Assembly (NCBI GenBank): GCA_965222655.1
Contig: CBDCUP010000022.1
Coordinates: forward strand, 124,001-188,000
Source of the DNA: CAUZIZ01 sp965222655
Lineage (GTDB): Bacteria; Acidobacteriota; UBA6911; RPQK01; JAJDTT01
Length of the DNA stretch: 64,000 bases
Direction: 5' to 3'
A program made the translations under genes and the position numbers. The notes below the pieces were generated by a model. It saw only the letters and a list, made by a program, of their open reading frames with translations, was not told the DNA's origin and ran no database searches. Below, piece after piece: positions 1-8,593 of the stretch (the stretch's first letter is position 1; each line of letters opens with the position of its first letter).

Positions 1-1
1 C

Positions 2-460
2 GACCGGACGCTGGTGGTGGCAGAGCATCAGGCGGCGCTAGGCCTGTCTTCGAGTCCCACCCGCGGTCGCAAACTGTTCGAAGAGCACTGCGAGAGCTGC
101 CATCTCAGGCAACAGGGCAAGGGTGTCGCGCCGGATCTAGGCCGGGTAAAGGGTAAGAGCAAGAGGGAGTTGCTGGAATCCATTCTAGATCCCAGCAGCT
201 CGGTGTCGCCCTTCTATACCAACTATGTCATCATGACAAAGGACGGCCAGATGCACGACGGCCTGATCGTCTCAGAAACGCCTGGCACCCTCACAATGAG
301 ACGGGGCGAGGGAGAGGAAACGGCGCTCCTTCGGTCTCAGATTGTAGAGATTCGGGCCTCGGGCGTCTCCCTGATGCCTGACGGACTAGAGCAAGATTTG
401 AAGGAACAGGACCTGGCCGACGTCATCTCCTTCCTTCAGGGCGAGGACCTGCTCGACTAG
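2..460 (+). CDS. C-terminal part of a heme-binding (cytochrome c-like) protein, 5' end outside window
   Basis: The frame is open to the left edge, so this is the tail of a longer gene. Near residue 30 of the visible part lies CESCH, a CxxCH covalent heme c site, followed by a block resembling the putative heme-binding domain often found at the C-terminus of PSD1-type membrane-bound dehydrogenases. Such proteins act in the periplasm in electron transfer linked to sugar or alcohol oxidation. The dehydrogenase part is not visible, so the substrate is unknown. The TAG stop (458-460) lies inside the terminal CTAG of repeat A1, so the insertion sits exactly at the gene end. A GTG at 14 is in frame but is unlikely to be the true start. 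Confidence 0.75.
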   Translation, partial: DRTLVVAEHQAALGLSSSPTRGRKLFEEHCESCHLRQQGKGVAPDLGRVKGKSKRELLESILDPSSSVSPFYTNYVIMTKDGQMHDGLIVSETPGTLTMRRGEGEETALLRSQIVEIRASGVSLMPDGLEQDLKEQDLADVISFLQGEDLLD

Positions 461-639
461 CCCGGATTTCTCATCGCTTGTCGTAGCGAGGCGCCGCAAG
501 GGCCGTCCTGGCAAGGCTTGCGACCGAGGCCCCCGCAGTCGTACTCGTGCAGTACGTCGAGGAGGCCGACCGAGCGTAACGCAGCCAGGACGGATGTTTG
601 CGGCGACACAGTAGACCAGCGATGAGAAATGCGGGCTAG
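457..639 (+). mobile_element. Repeat A copy 1: 183-bp foldback element between CTAG duplications
   Basis: The ends are inverted: the left reads CCCGGATTTCTCATCGCT and the right, reverse-complemented, reads CCCGCATTTCTCATCGCT. The two arms stay similar almost to the centre, so the whole unit can fold into one imperfect hairpin. CTAG (457-460 and 636-639) flanks it on both sides. There is no ORF of its own. Other copies are at 2165-2347, 8838-9020 and 59703-59885. It looks like a non-autonomous MITE. The left CTAG provides the stop of the preceding gene. Confidence 0.8.
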
Positions 640-665
640 CAGCGCCCCACGACGGGCATTCGACC

Positions 666-1313
666 ATGGAAACAACGCGTCACCTGCACCAACGTCACGA
701 GTACGAGCGGGACTCCCTGGTGGAGGAGGAAGCCGGGTTGAATCCCTTCGTCCTCTTCCAACGTTGGTTCGAGGAAACTCTCGAGGCAGGAGTCACGCAC
801 GCAAACGCAATGACCCTGGCGACCGTCTCTTTGGATGGGAAGCCCTCTGCGCGTATCGTCCTGCTCAAGGACTTCGGTAAAGATGGATTTACCTTCTTCA
901 CCGATTATCGGAGCACCAAGAGTCGGGAACTAAGCGCCAATCCTCTGGCGGCCCTGGTTCTCTTATGGCCGAGTCTTGAACGCCAGATACGGATAGAGGG
1001 AAAGACGGAACGCACCTCGCCGGAAGACTCCGACACCTATTTCCAGAGCCGTCCCAGGGGAGCCCAGCTGGCCGCCTGGACCTCGCATCAAAGCCAGGTG
1101 GTAGCCGATCGCAAGGTGCTGAAGCGCCGGATGAACGAGCTTGACCAACGCTACCAGGACCAGCCGATCCCACGCCCACCCTATTGGGGAGGTTATCGAT
1201 TGATTGCTGAGATGATGGAGTTCTGGCAGGGTCGTCCAAGTCGCCTCAACGATCGGCTGCGCTATCAACTTTCGGACCAAGGCGGCTGGATCAGACAGCG
1301 CCTCTCGCCGTAG
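666..1313 (+). CDS. pdxH: Pyridoxamine/pyridoxine 5'-phosphate oxidase
   Basis: This FMN-dependent cytosolic enzyme oxidises pyridoxamine or pyridoxine 5'-phosphate to pyridoxal 5'-phosphate. At 215 aa it has the usual length. The FMN-binding split-barrel part spans roughly residues 30-130 (ATVSLDGKPSARIVLLK, then FTDYRSTKSRELSANP). The C-terminal dimerisation motif EFWQGRPSRLNDR is at about 185-197, and the protein ends in RLSP as is typical. The ATG at 666 fits homologues. It stands alone after repeat A1, with queC 89 bp downstream on the same strand. Confidence 0.95.
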   Translation: METTRHLHQRHEYERDSLVEEEAGLNPFVLFQRWFEETLEAGVTHANAMTLATVSLDGKPSARIVLLKDFGKDGFTFFTDYRSTKSRELSANPLAALVLLWPSLERQIRIEGKTERTSPEDSDTYFQSRPRGAQLAAWTSHQSQVVADRKVLKRRMNELDQRYQDQPIPRPPYWGGYRLIAEMMEFWQGRPSRLNDRLRYQLSDQGGWIRQRLSP

Positions 1314-1402
1314 CGCGTATCCCTGAACCGGAACCAGTTTCCTGAGAACACTGACGATCGCGAGAACAGGACAACAGCACGATTGAAGCGAGGAGATCGG
1401 GC

Positions 1403-2080
1403 ATGAGCCGCAAGGCCATTCTTATCTATAGCGGTGGCATGGATTCAACAACCCTGCTTTACTCCCTGATCTCAGAGGGCTATCTGGTGAAGGCCCTGGG
1501 AGTCGACTACGGACAGCGCCACCGGAAGGAGCTGGATTCAGCTCGAACCATCTGCGAGACGCTACGGATAGAATTTCAGATCGCCGACCTATCCTCACTG
1601 AAGCCGCTGTTTGGTCAAAGCGCCCTGACCAACACCAGCGTCGCCCTGCCGGAGGGGGCCTACGACGTGGAAAACATGAAGGTGACAGTCGTGCCCAATC
1701 GCAACATGTTGATGTTGGCGGCAGCGATCAGCTGGGCCATCGGGTCGGAATTCGGAACAGTAGCTTATGCGGCACATGCCGGCGATCGGGCTGTCTATCC
1801 GGACTGCAGACACGAATTCATAGAAGCCCTGGGACAAGCCGCTGGACTGTGCGATTACGAAGCCATCGAGATCCTGTCTCCTTTCATCCTCAAGAGCAAG
1901 GCTGAGATCGTGAGGATCGGCAGTAAGCTAAAGGTCCCGTTCCATCTCACCTGGAGCTGCTACAAGGGCGAGGCACTGCACTGTGGAATTTGCGGAACCT
2001 GTCAACAGAGGGCACAGGCTTTTCTGGCTGCGGCGGTCCCCGACCCTACCTGCTATGCCGCCCCTCCTCAGATTGAATAG
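1403..2080 (+). CDS. queC: 7-cyano-7-deazaguanine synthase QueC
   Basis: QueC converts 7-carboxy-7-deazaguanine to preQ0 with ATP and ammonia, in queuosine (or other 7-deazaguanine) biosynthesis. The N-terminal PP-loop SGGMDS is at residues 10-15. The C-terminal zinc-binding cysteines appear in WSCYKGEALHCGICGTC at about 184-200. The length of 225 aa is normal. A GAGGAG ribosome-binding site precedes the ATG. queD, queE and queF are not in the window, so the rest of the pathway must be elsewhere. Confidence 0.95.
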   Translation: MSRKAILIYSGGMDSTTLLYSLISEGYLVKALGVDYGQRHRKELDSARTICETLRIEFQIADLSSLKPLFGQSALTNTSVALPEGAYDVENMKVTVVPNRNMLMLAAAISWAIGSEFGTVAYAAHAGDRAVYPDCRHEFIEALGQAAGLCDYEAIEILSPFILKSKAEIVRIGSKLKVPFHLTWSCYKGEALHCGICGTCQQRAQAFLAAAVPDPTCYAAPPQIE

Positions 2081-2164
2081 CACCCGGACCCTTCAGCTCC
2101 TGCTGCAGCCTGACCTTGTTCGTCTGGGGTGCATCTGCCTGCGGGCTCAAGCACCCCGGTTTCG

Positions 2165-2347
2165 CCAGCCCGGATTATTCATAGGCTTTCGTAGCGAGGC
2201 GACGGAAGCGCTGTCCTGACAAGGCTTGCGACCGAGGCCGACGCAGTCGTACTTTGACAGTACATCGAGAAGGCCGACGGAGCGTAACGCAGTCAGGGCG
2301 GATGATAGCGGCGCCGCAGTAGAAAATTTATGAATGATTCGGGCTAG
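2165..2347 (+). mobile_element. Repeat A copy 2 (divergent)
   Basis: This is an older-looking member of the 183-bp foldback family. Its ends differ from the other copies (CCCGGATTATTCATAGG on the left; CCCGAATCATTCATAAA on the right when reverse-complemented) but still largely pair with each other. Flanks are CCAG on the left and CTAG on the right, a one-base mismatch with the YTAR duplication seen elsewhere. It lies between queC and the DUF255 gene. Confidence 0.7.
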
Positions 2348-2367
2348 AATGTCCAAGAAGGAGAACC

Positions 2368-4437
2368 ATGTCGAAGGAACCGACTCAGAAGACCAATCGC
2401 CTATCCCAGGAAAGCAGTCCCTATCTGCTTCAACACGCCTCCAATCCGGTGGACTGGAATCCCTGGGGGGAGGAGGCATTAGCTGCCGCTCGGGAACAGG
2501 ACAAACCCATCCTCCTGAGCATTGGCTACTCCGCCTGCCACTGGTGCCATGTGATGGAACATGAATCGTTCGAAAACGAGGAGATCGCCCAGGTGATGAA
2601 CGACGAGTTCATCAATATAAAGGTGGACCGCGAAGAAAGGCCCGACCTGGACGCCATCTACATGAACTTCGTCCAGATGACCACGGGCAGCGGCGGGTGG
2701 CCTCTGACCGTTTTCCTGACTCCAGACCTGGTTCCATTCTACGGAGGAACCTACTTCCCTCCGGATGACCGTTACGGCCGACCCGGATTCAAACGTCTGA
2801 TAGAGCAGATCAAAGAGACATACAGCCTGCGCCGTGGCGAGATTCAGAAAGGTGAAGCTGAGACCATACGGCGGCTCCAAGAAGCTTCGCAGTGGAGCAT
2901 CGCCGCAGAGGTGATTCAAGAGACTGTACTGGACGACGCTTACAACGGATCCCGACAGCAGTTCGACGCACACCACGGTGGATTCGGCGGTGCGCCCAAG
3001 TTTCCCAGTGCCATGGTCCTTGCTTCCCTGCTGCGCTACTCGAAGCGTCGGGACAGTGCCTCGGCTCTGGATATCGCCAAACTCACCCTGAATGAGATGG
3101 CACGAGGTGGCATCTACGATCAACTGGGGGGAGGCTTTCACCGCTACTCAGTAGATGAGCGTTGGCTGATCCCCCACTTCGAAAAGATGCTTTACGACAA
3201 TGCCCTGTTGGCACGAGTCTATCTGGAGGCACATCAGCTCACAGGGAATCCCTTCTACCGTACTGTCGTTGAGGAGACGCTCGACTATGTCGGGCGCGAG
3301 ATGCGTCACCCGGCCGGCGGCTTCTATTCCGCTCAGGACGCAGACAGCGAAGGTGAAGAGGGTAAGTTCTACGCCTGGACCCCGGATGAAACTCTGGAAG
3401 TCCTGGGCGAAGAAGACGCGACGATCTTCAACGACTACTTCGACGTTACCCTTGCGGGTAATTTCGAAGGAAGCAACGTCCTGCACCCTAGACTCGAACT
3501 GGACGCTCACGCCAGGAATGTAGGCATTGCCCCAGCTCAGCTGACAGATCTCTTGACCCGGGCTCGGAAGAAGCTCTTCCAGGTGAGGGAAACACGGGTC
3601 AAGCCGGGACTGGACGACAAGGTCCTGGCGTCCTGGAATGGATTGATGCTGACGGCTTTCGCCGAGGCAGCCTTCACCCTGGACCGTCCCGACTATCTGG
3701 AAATTGCCGTCAGCAACGCCGAATTCCTCTCCACCCAGATGGTCGCTCGCAACCGCCTCTTCCGAACCTGGAAGGATGGCAGTGCCAAGCTCAACGGCTA
3801 TCTGGAAGACTATGCCACGGTAGTCGAGGGCTGGATCGCAACCTATCAGGCAACCGGAGATATTCGATGGCTCGACGAAGCGGCCAAGCTGACGGAGGTG
3901 CAGATCAGGTTGTTCTGGGATCCTGAGAGTGGAGACTTCTACTTCACTCCTTCTGACCACGAGCGACTCCTGGTAAGACACAAGGAGTACATGGACAATG
4001 CCACCCCCAGCGGTAATGCCGTTGCCTGTTTCAACCTGCTGCGGTTAGCGAAGATTCTAGGAAAGCAGGACTACCATGAGAAGGCTGAGCATATGCTCAG
4101 CCGCGTCAGCCGGGCTCTATCCCGCCACCCGCTGGCCTTCGGTTATTGGCTTCAGGCCCTCGATTTCTACCTGGGACCTGTCCAGGAGTTTGCACTGGTG
4201 GGACCTCAGAAGGAACAGGAACAACTGCTGCCGGCCATACGGGAGCGCTATCTACCCAACAAGGTGCTCGCGAGCTCCGAGACAGTCGACCATGCCTTGG
4301 GACGTAAGGTCCCCCTACTGGCAGGGAAAACAGCTCTTGAAGGTAAGGCAACCGCCTATGTTTGCCGGGACTATGCGTGTCAGAAACCAGTAACTACCCG
4401 CGCCGAGCTGGAGGAGCTTCTGACGGCCCCGGAATGA
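2368..4437 (+). CDS. DUF255 thioredoxin-domain protein (YyaL/SSP411 family)
   Basis: The protein has 689 aa. An N-terminal thioredoxin-like domain opens with the family signature around residues 10-35 (SSPYLLQHASNPVDWNPW) and contains the CxxC active-site pair CHWC at 57-60. The rest is an (alpha/alpha)6-barrel-like region resembling N-acylglucosamine 2-epimerase folds. The family is widespread and its biochemical role is unsettled; redox or sugar-related functions have been suggested. The ATG at 2368 is preceded by AAGGAGA, which decides the start. There are no co-directional neighbours in an evident operon. Confidence 0.9.
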   Translation: MSKEPTQKTNRLSQESSPYLLQHASNPVDWNPWGEEALAAAREQDKPILLSIGYSACHWCHVMEHESFENEEIAQVMNDEFINIKVDREERPDLDAIYMNFVQMTTGSGGWPLTVFLTPDLVPFYGGTYFPPDDRYGRPGFKRLIEQIKETYSLRRGEIQKGEAETIRRLQEASQWSIAAEVIQETVLDDAYNGSRQQFDAHHGGFGGAPKFPSAMVLASLLRYSKRRDSASALDIAKLTLNEMARGGIYDQLGGGFHRYSVDERWLIPHFEKMLYDNALLARVYLEAHQLTGNPFYRTVVEETLDYVGREMRHPAGGFYSAQDADSEGEEGKFYAWTPDETLEVLGEEDATIFNDYFDVTLAGNFEGSNVLHPRLELDAHARNVGIAPAQLTDLLTRARKKLFQVRETRVKPGLDDKVLASWNGLMLTAFAEAAFTLDRPDYLEIAVSNAEFLSTQMVARNRLFRTWKDGSAKLNGYLEDYATVVEGWIATYQATGDIRWLDEAAKLTEVQIRLFWDPESGDFYFTPSDHERLLVRHKEYMDNATPSGNAVACFNLLRLAKILGKQDYHEKAEHMLSRVSRALSRHPLAFGYWLQALDFYLGPVQEFALVGPQKEQEQLLPAIRERYLPNKVLASSETVDHALGRKVPLLAGKTALEGKATAYVCRDYACQKPVTTRAELEELLTAPE

Positions 4438-4555
4438 GCCAATGGGGCAATCACTGAAACTTCAAGAATACGTCGCACGTCGAAACGTCTGAACCTCGCA
4501 CGTCTCTTCTCTACGAACCACGCGGCGAAACGGGACTTGTCCTACGCCGGAGAAA

Positions 4556-4616
4556 AAGTTTCTTTCTCGAATGGGGCCAGGGCTTCCTGGGGGCGCGACT
4601 AAGCTGAAACTTCATT
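4556..4616 (+). repeat. Repeat C copy 1 (about 60 bp)
   Basis: The module opens AAGTTTCTTTCTCGAATGGG and closes with CTAAGCTGAAACTTCAT, so AGTTTC and GAAACT form short inverted ends around a G-rich centre. The same module recurs at 4820-4876, 40545-40595, 51211-51269 and, inverted, 63431-63492. Half-copies occur near 8705, 21730, 28180, 46170 and 63300. Function unknown. Confidence 0.7.
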
Positions 4617-4645
4617 TGGTTAGGAGATCATGCAAGAGCTGCCAA

Positions 4646-4786
4646 TGACAGAGCCGTGACTGCGAAGGAGCGGTCCCGGCATAAGGATGCCGGAAACAAC
4701 AGACCAAAAGGACGGTGGCCCATTGGATCCCCTTTACCACATGTCCCAATCGGTGATCGGGACCGCTCCCAGTCACGGCTCTGTCA
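4646..4786 (+). repeat. Repeat E copy 1 (about 140-bp hairpin)
   Basis: The left end TGACAGAGCCGTGACTG and the right end CAGTCACGGCTCTGTCA are exact reverse complements, and an inner GAGCGGTCCCG/CGGGACCGCTC pair extends the stem. The unit and its flanks (about 4607-4811) are nearly identical to 21731-21946. A related hairpin with a different arm sequence is at 4907-5057. Confidence 0.75.
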
Positions 4787-4819
4787 GAAGCGGTAGCGAC
4801 AATCACGGCAGAGGTAAGC

Positions 4820-4876
4820 AAAGTTTCTTTCTCGAATGGGGCAGCTCAGCGGGGGCGGGACTAAGCTGAAACTTCA
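4820..4876 (+). repeat. Repeat C copy 2
   Basis: Same module as 4556-4616, from AAGTTTCTTTCTCGAATGGG to CTAAGCTGAAACTTCAT. It is again followed by GTAGGAGATCAT and an E-type hairpin, so C and E behave as a linked unit. Confidence 0.65.
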
Positions 4877-4906
4877 TTGGGTAGGAGATCATCCAAGAGT
4901 CGCCAA

Positions 4907-5057
4907 TGACAGAGCCGCGACCGTGAGGGAGCGGGATCCGGTGCTTCAACTTACTGGGAAATAAGTGATTAGGATACCTGTTGCGAACGGGGTACAACCG
5001 CAGTCGACAGGTCTAGAGTGAGCCGTCCGGATCCCGCTCCCTCACGGTCACGGCAGG
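4907..5057 (+). repeat. Repeat E copy 3, hairpin with different arms
   Basis: It starts with TGACAGAGCCG like the other E copies. Its stem is a perfect inverted repeat of at least 23 bp (GACCGTGAGGGAGCGGGATC... against its complement at about 5028-5050), quite unlike the stem of E1. Arm sequence has changed while pairing is kept. Confidence 0.65.
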
Positions 5058-5071
5058 GGTAAGCAGAGTTT

Positions 5072-5683
5072 CTATCTCGAAGGATCCGACGAAGCCGGAG
5101 GCTTGGCTAAGCTTGATCGCAGCGCATCCAGGGCTTGAGCGCGGTGCGATATCCGGTTCTTCTCGGCCAAGGTGAGCTCGGCAAAAGTCTTGCCCAATGG
5201 GGGGTAATAGAAAACCGGGTCGTATCCGAATCCACCATCGCCTCGAGGTGTCGGGATGATCTGTCCCCAAACCTCGCCTTCCACCTCGATCCGCTCAGGC
5301 GGCCTCGAAAGGCAAAGCGCACAGACAAAACGAGCCCGCGCCCCAAGGTCTACCCAGTCGGGATCGACCCGCTCAAGCGTAGACAGCAGTTTCCGGATCC
5401 TGGCCTCATCGCTGGAGGCAAAACGAGCCGAGTGGATCCCCGGTGCTCCATCGAGCAGCTCGACCGCGAGCCCCGAATCATCTGCCAGAGTTGCCAATCC
5501 GGTCAGGCGGCGGTAATGCTCCGCCTTCAGCCTGGCGTTCGCGGCAAAGGTCGCGCCGTCTTCTACCGGGTCGGGAAGGCCGGGATATTGGGCGAGAGTC
5601 TCCAGGGCGAGGTCCAGCCCGCGTAGCGCGTCCTGGACCTCTATCAGCTTCCCCTTATTCTTTGTCGCCAGAAGGAGCCGCAA
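5072..5683 (-). CDS. rdgB: XTP/dITP diphosphatase (RdgB/HAM1 family)
   Basis: The enzyme hydrolyses non-canonical purine triphosphates (ITP, dITP, XTP) to monophosphates and so cleans the nucleotide pool. The N-terminal ATKNKGK is the family's T-x-N-x-x-K substrate motif and ADDSGL the metal site. FGYDPVFYYP and SHRAQAL near the C-terminus are typical. The frame is open to an ATG at 5782, but that would add about 33 unrelated residues overlapping rph. I prefer the TTG at 5683, giving 203 aa, the usual length, with a 29-bp overlap of the rph end. Last gene of the amidase-germN-rph-rdgB operon. Confidence 0.88.
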   Translation of the reverse strand: MRLLLATKNKGKLIEVQDALRGLDLALETLAQYPGLPDPVEDGATFAANARLKAEHYRRLTGLATLADDSGLAVELLDGAPGIHSARFASSDEARIRKLLSTLERVDPDWVDLGARARFVCALCLSRPPERIEVEGEVWGQIIPTPRGDGGFGYDPVFYYPPLGKTFAELTLAEKNRISHRAQALDALRSSLAKPPASSDPSR

Positions 5684-6455
5684 CTTGCGCAGTCTCAACC
5701 TCTGCTTGAAACAGTTGAGAGATGTCTTCCACGCTCTGCTCCAGGATCTCCCTCTGTTTCTCGATGAGCTGGTGAATTCCACCTCGGGCCAGCTGAAGTA
5801 GATGGCTCAGATCGTCTTGGGAAAAAGGCTTGCCTTCGGCGGTCCCCTGAACCTCGACGAACAGATCCCTGCTGGTTATGACCACATTCATGTCTACTTC
5901 AGCGGCCGAATCTTCCTCGTAGTTGAGGTCCAGAAGGGTCTCCTTATCCACGATACCGACGCTAACCGCGGCAACCAGATCGATGAGAATGCCCTTTGAG
6001 AGAACCCGCTGACGCCTCAAACCAGCTACGGCAAGGGCAAGCGCTACGAAGGATCCTGTGATGGCCGCCGTACGCGTTCCCCCATCTGCCTGGATGACAT
6101 CGCAATCCACCCAGATCGTACGCTCACCCAGGCTGTCCATGTCCACTACGGACCGAAGGGAACGCCCAATGAGCCGCTGGATCTCCTGTGTCCGGCCTGA
6201 GGGCTTTCCTTTCGAGGACTCCCTGATCATCCGGGTGGAAGTAGATCTGGGAATCATCCCGTACTCGGAGGTTATCCAACCCTGTCCCGTCCCTCTCAGG
6301 AAGGGAGGTACCTTGTTCTCAACGCTCGCGGTGCAGATGACTCGGGTGTTTCCACACTCGATGAGTGCGGACCCCTCAGCATGCTTGTTGTAGTCGGGGA
6401 AAATGGACACGGATCTCAACTCGTCGACTTGACGACCGTCACCTCGAAACGTCAT
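5655..6455 (-). CDS. rph: Ribonuclease PH
   Basis: RNase PH is a phosphorolytic 3'-5' exoribonuclease that trims tRNA 3' ends and forms hexameric rings. The 266-aa protein shows the family sequence throughout: EYGMIPRSTSTR at about 64-75, the phosphate-binding region SGRTQEIQRLIGRSLR at about 86-101, and CDVIQADGGTRTAAITG at about 118-134. The C-terminal tail of about 25 residues is longer than the core. It is 9 bp downstream of the GerMN gene and overlaps rdgB, an arrangement common for rph-rdgB. Confidence 0.95.
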   Translation of the reverse strand: MTFRGDGRQVDELRSVSIFPDYNKHAEGSALIECGNTRVICTASVENKVPPFLRGTGQGWITSEYGMIPRSTSTRMIRESSKGKPSGRTQEIQRLIGRSLRSVVDMDSLGERTIWVDCDVIQADGGTRTAAITGSFVALALAVAGLRRQRVLSKGILIDLVAAVSVGIVDKETLLDLNYEEDSAAEVDMNVVITSRDLFVEVQGTAEGKPFSQDDLSHLLQLARGGIHQLIEKQREILEQSVEDISQLFQAEVETAQVAAPSGDKE

Positions 6456-6464
6456 TTCTCAATT

Positions 6465-7046
6465 CTACTGGAAGGGTCTGCCAATGGAAACGTGACCAGC
6501 GAGGGTCGCTTGCTCCTCCCCTTCGACCAGGAACTTGACCCTCTTGATCTGAGCCAGGTTTTCCTTCAAGGAACGGGTGATCGAGCGGATAGCACAGAGC
6601 TCCGAGGTGACTCCTCCGGCGAGTCGCTGGGTGGTCTCCTTCGCCAGATCTACCAGAGCCGTCCCGTCGTCGAGCAGATAGATCTGTCGCAGTCTCGCTT
6701 CCTCCGCGAATATCCGAGGAGATTCCTGTCCCCTGCCCTTCATGACCTCGCTAACAATCTGTCGCGCGTTCAAGACAGAGTCTCCGGTCTGCAGAATGGT
6801 GCGTTCTTCAATCTCGAAGGCTCTCGTGCTGGGACCCTTCGCTCCCGCCGCACAGAAGAACAGCTTGACCTGCAATTCCCCCTCTCCTTTTACCTCTACC
6901 ACACTTGACTCGACATCGAGCACCTCCTGGTCGGCTTCTTCGATTTGCTGATGGCGCTCGCGTTCGGACTCGAAGAAGTAAACCGCGGCTATGAGAGCAC
7001 ACCCAACCAAAAGGAAAACGGTCAGCGCAATCCGATACTCCTTCAT
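6465..7046 (-). CDS. GerMN-domain membrane-anchored protein
   Basis: A 193-aa protein with one N-terminal membrane segment (about residues 7-25), a short charged linker and a GerMN domain (about 55-185). GerMN domains are known from spore germination and peptidoglycan-related proteins but also occur in non-spore-formers beside cell-wall amidases. The ATG overlaps the TAA of the upstream amidase gene by one base (TAATG), implying translational coupling and a shared role at the cell wall. Biochemical function unknown. Confidence 0.85.
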   Translation of the reverse strand: MKEYRIALTVFLLVGCALIAAVYFFESERERHQQIEEADQEVLDVESSVVEVKGEGELQVKLFFCAAGAKGPSTRAFEIEERTILQTGDSVLNARQIVSEVMKGRGQESPRIFAEEARLRQIYLLDDGTALVDLAKETTQRLAGGVTSELCAIRSITRSLKENLAQIKRVKFLVEGEEQATLAGHVSIGRPFQ

Positions 7047-8593
7047 TATCTCGCTCTTCGATCCCCTGAAGTTCCAATAGCCCGAGCCAATTCATCGCCT
7101 GCATTCTGTTGGCGGGCGGCGCTGTCGTTTTCAAGAAACGCGACTAAAGCTCGCGAAATAGCTCCAGCCACCTCCTCCTGAAACTCAATCGAGCTCAGCT
7201 TCTCCCGATCACCCTCGTTAGTGAGAAAGCCAACCTCGACCAATACGGCCGGCGCCGCCACGGGGGCAAGCAGCGTGAGTGGAACCTTCACGACCGAGTT
7301 CCGGGTCCCATAGAGTTGATTCAACTCCGCCTGAATGAGTTTGGCAAGACGCAGGCTCTCCGACCGGTGGGAGCGCTGGCCGTCTTCCCAGGAAACCAGT
7401 TCTGTCGCGGACTTGGGCTTCCAGACCACCCCTGAGTCCAGGTAATCGTGGACGTAGACGACTCCCCCATGGCTGCGCTGATGCGGTGCTCCCCCTGCAT
7501 GCAGGCTGATAAAGGCCTTACTGCCGTGATAGTTGGCAAACGAACTTCTCTGGGTCGGGGAAAGGGCTATATCCCGAGTCCGAGTCAGTTGAGGCCGGAG
7601 GGATCCCTGATTCAGGCGGTCCTCCAATTGACTAGCCAGCTGTAGGGCCAGATTCTTCTCGAGGACTTCCTCTGCCCATTTCGCGCCCGCGTCGTCCCCT
7701 CCGTGTCCTGGATCAAGGGTGATGACACCGACACTCCGGTCCTGAGAACCGAATTCAGTAAAATCAGGCTCGCGCGCAGCCTTCTCCGGATTGGTTGGAC
7801 GCGCTGAAGTATCGGATTTCACGACGCCTGAAGGCGGGTAGATCTCAATTACGGTTCGATCGGGTCCGGACAATCGCCGTTGCCTCATGAAGCCAAAGCC
7901 CTTGCCCTTATGGATGCGAAAGGCGCCGTACGGACCCTGAGAGTCAAATTCCAGGGACGAAACCAACTTGGTTTGGGGTTGGTTGTGGGGAAGGTCCGGG
8001 CGAATCAGATACTCTCCCAACTCTACCTCGACCTGCTCCTCTTGCTCCCTGACTCGAATCGAGCCGGGTTGACTGGGCAGGAAGGTGATGCTGACGTGAT
8101 CTGAGTGATTGACGACCTCTACCTGAACCCGGTTCACGGCCAGGCCGTCGAATCGGTATCCACCATTCGTTTTCAGCAATCTTCCCGTCAGGAGGTTGGG
8201 CAAGACCTTGGCAAAAAAATCCTCCGGTGCGTACCAGTCCGAGTCCCCCTTTCTCCAGCAGGGACTCGAGATGAGAATGTACTCCCGTCGAAACCGGACC
8301 AACTGTCGATCGGCCATCAACTCAAGTTTGCCCGCAGGACCCTCCATAGCCAGGCGACTCGCCTCGTCGCGCGTTCGAATACCCAGTGCGGCAGCGACGT
8401 CCTTGACACTGTAGAGAAGCCTACCGTTGCGTTCCTGAGAACGCAGAGATATCTTCCTGGTGCCGACTTGAAAATCGAGGGTGCGCTGGGCTGCTAGCGC
8501 GGTCGCACTGCTGAGCGCAGCCTGCCAACCAGCAACCAGAACCACCAAAACGAACCCGTGGAGAACCCAAAGAACTGCCCGCATCTTGCGCAT
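7046..8593 (-). CDS. N-acetylmuramoyl-L-alanine amidase (Amidase_3)
   Basis: The enzyme cleaves the amide bond between N-acetylmuramic acid and the peptide stem of peptidoglycan in the periplasm. The 515-aa protein has a signal peptide (about 1-35), a copper-amine-oxidase-N-like/AMIN-type stalk region (about 40-260) and the catalytic domain from about 285 to 505. Zinc ligands and the catalytic glutamate are seen in DPGHGGDD, VLEKNLALQ, ISLHAGG and VEVGFLTN. First gene of a four-gene operon ending with rdgB. A divisome or cell-separation role is likely by family. Confidence 0.92.
   Translation of the reverse strand: MRKMRAVLWVLHGFVLVVLVAGWQAALSSATALAAQRTLDFQVGTRKISLRSQERNGRLLYSVKDVAAALGIRTRDEASRLAMEGPAGKLELMADRQLVRFRREYILISSPCWRKGDSDWYAPEDFFAKVLPNLLTGRLLKTNGGYRFDGLAVNRVQVEVVNHSDHVSITFLPSQPGSIRVREQEEQVEVELGEYLIRPDLPHNQPQTKLVSSLEFDSQGPYGAFRIHKGKGFGFMRQRRLSGPDRTVIEIYPPSGVVKSDTSARPTNPEKAAREPDFTEFGSQDRSVGVITLDPGHGGDDAGAKWAEEVLEKNLALQLASQLEDRLNQGSLRPQLTRTRDIALSPTQRSSFANYHGSKAFISLHAGGAPHQRSHGGVVYVHDYLDSGVVWKPKSATELVSWEDGQRSHRSESLRLAKLIQAELNQLYGTRNSVVKVPLTLLAPVAAPAVLVEVGFLTNEGDREKLSSIEFQEEVAGAISRALVAFLENDSAARQQNAGDELARAIGTSGDRRAR

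Larger units (their letters stand above)
4438..5071. repeat. Repeat-only intergenic region (C1-E1-C2-E3 composite)
   Basis: The 634 bp between the DUF255 gene and rdgB hold no credible gene. They are an alternating array: module C (4556-4616), hairpin E1 (4646-4786), module C again (4820-4876) and hairpin E3 (4907-5057). A short GTGCGACGT-like stretch at 4480-4510 resembles one near 46370-46400. Confidence 0.75.

Noticed and set aside
386..675. Minus-strand frames of 72-93 codons beside the heme-binding gene
   Set aside because: They lie in repeat A and recur in all copies of it; composition reflects the repeat, not a protein.
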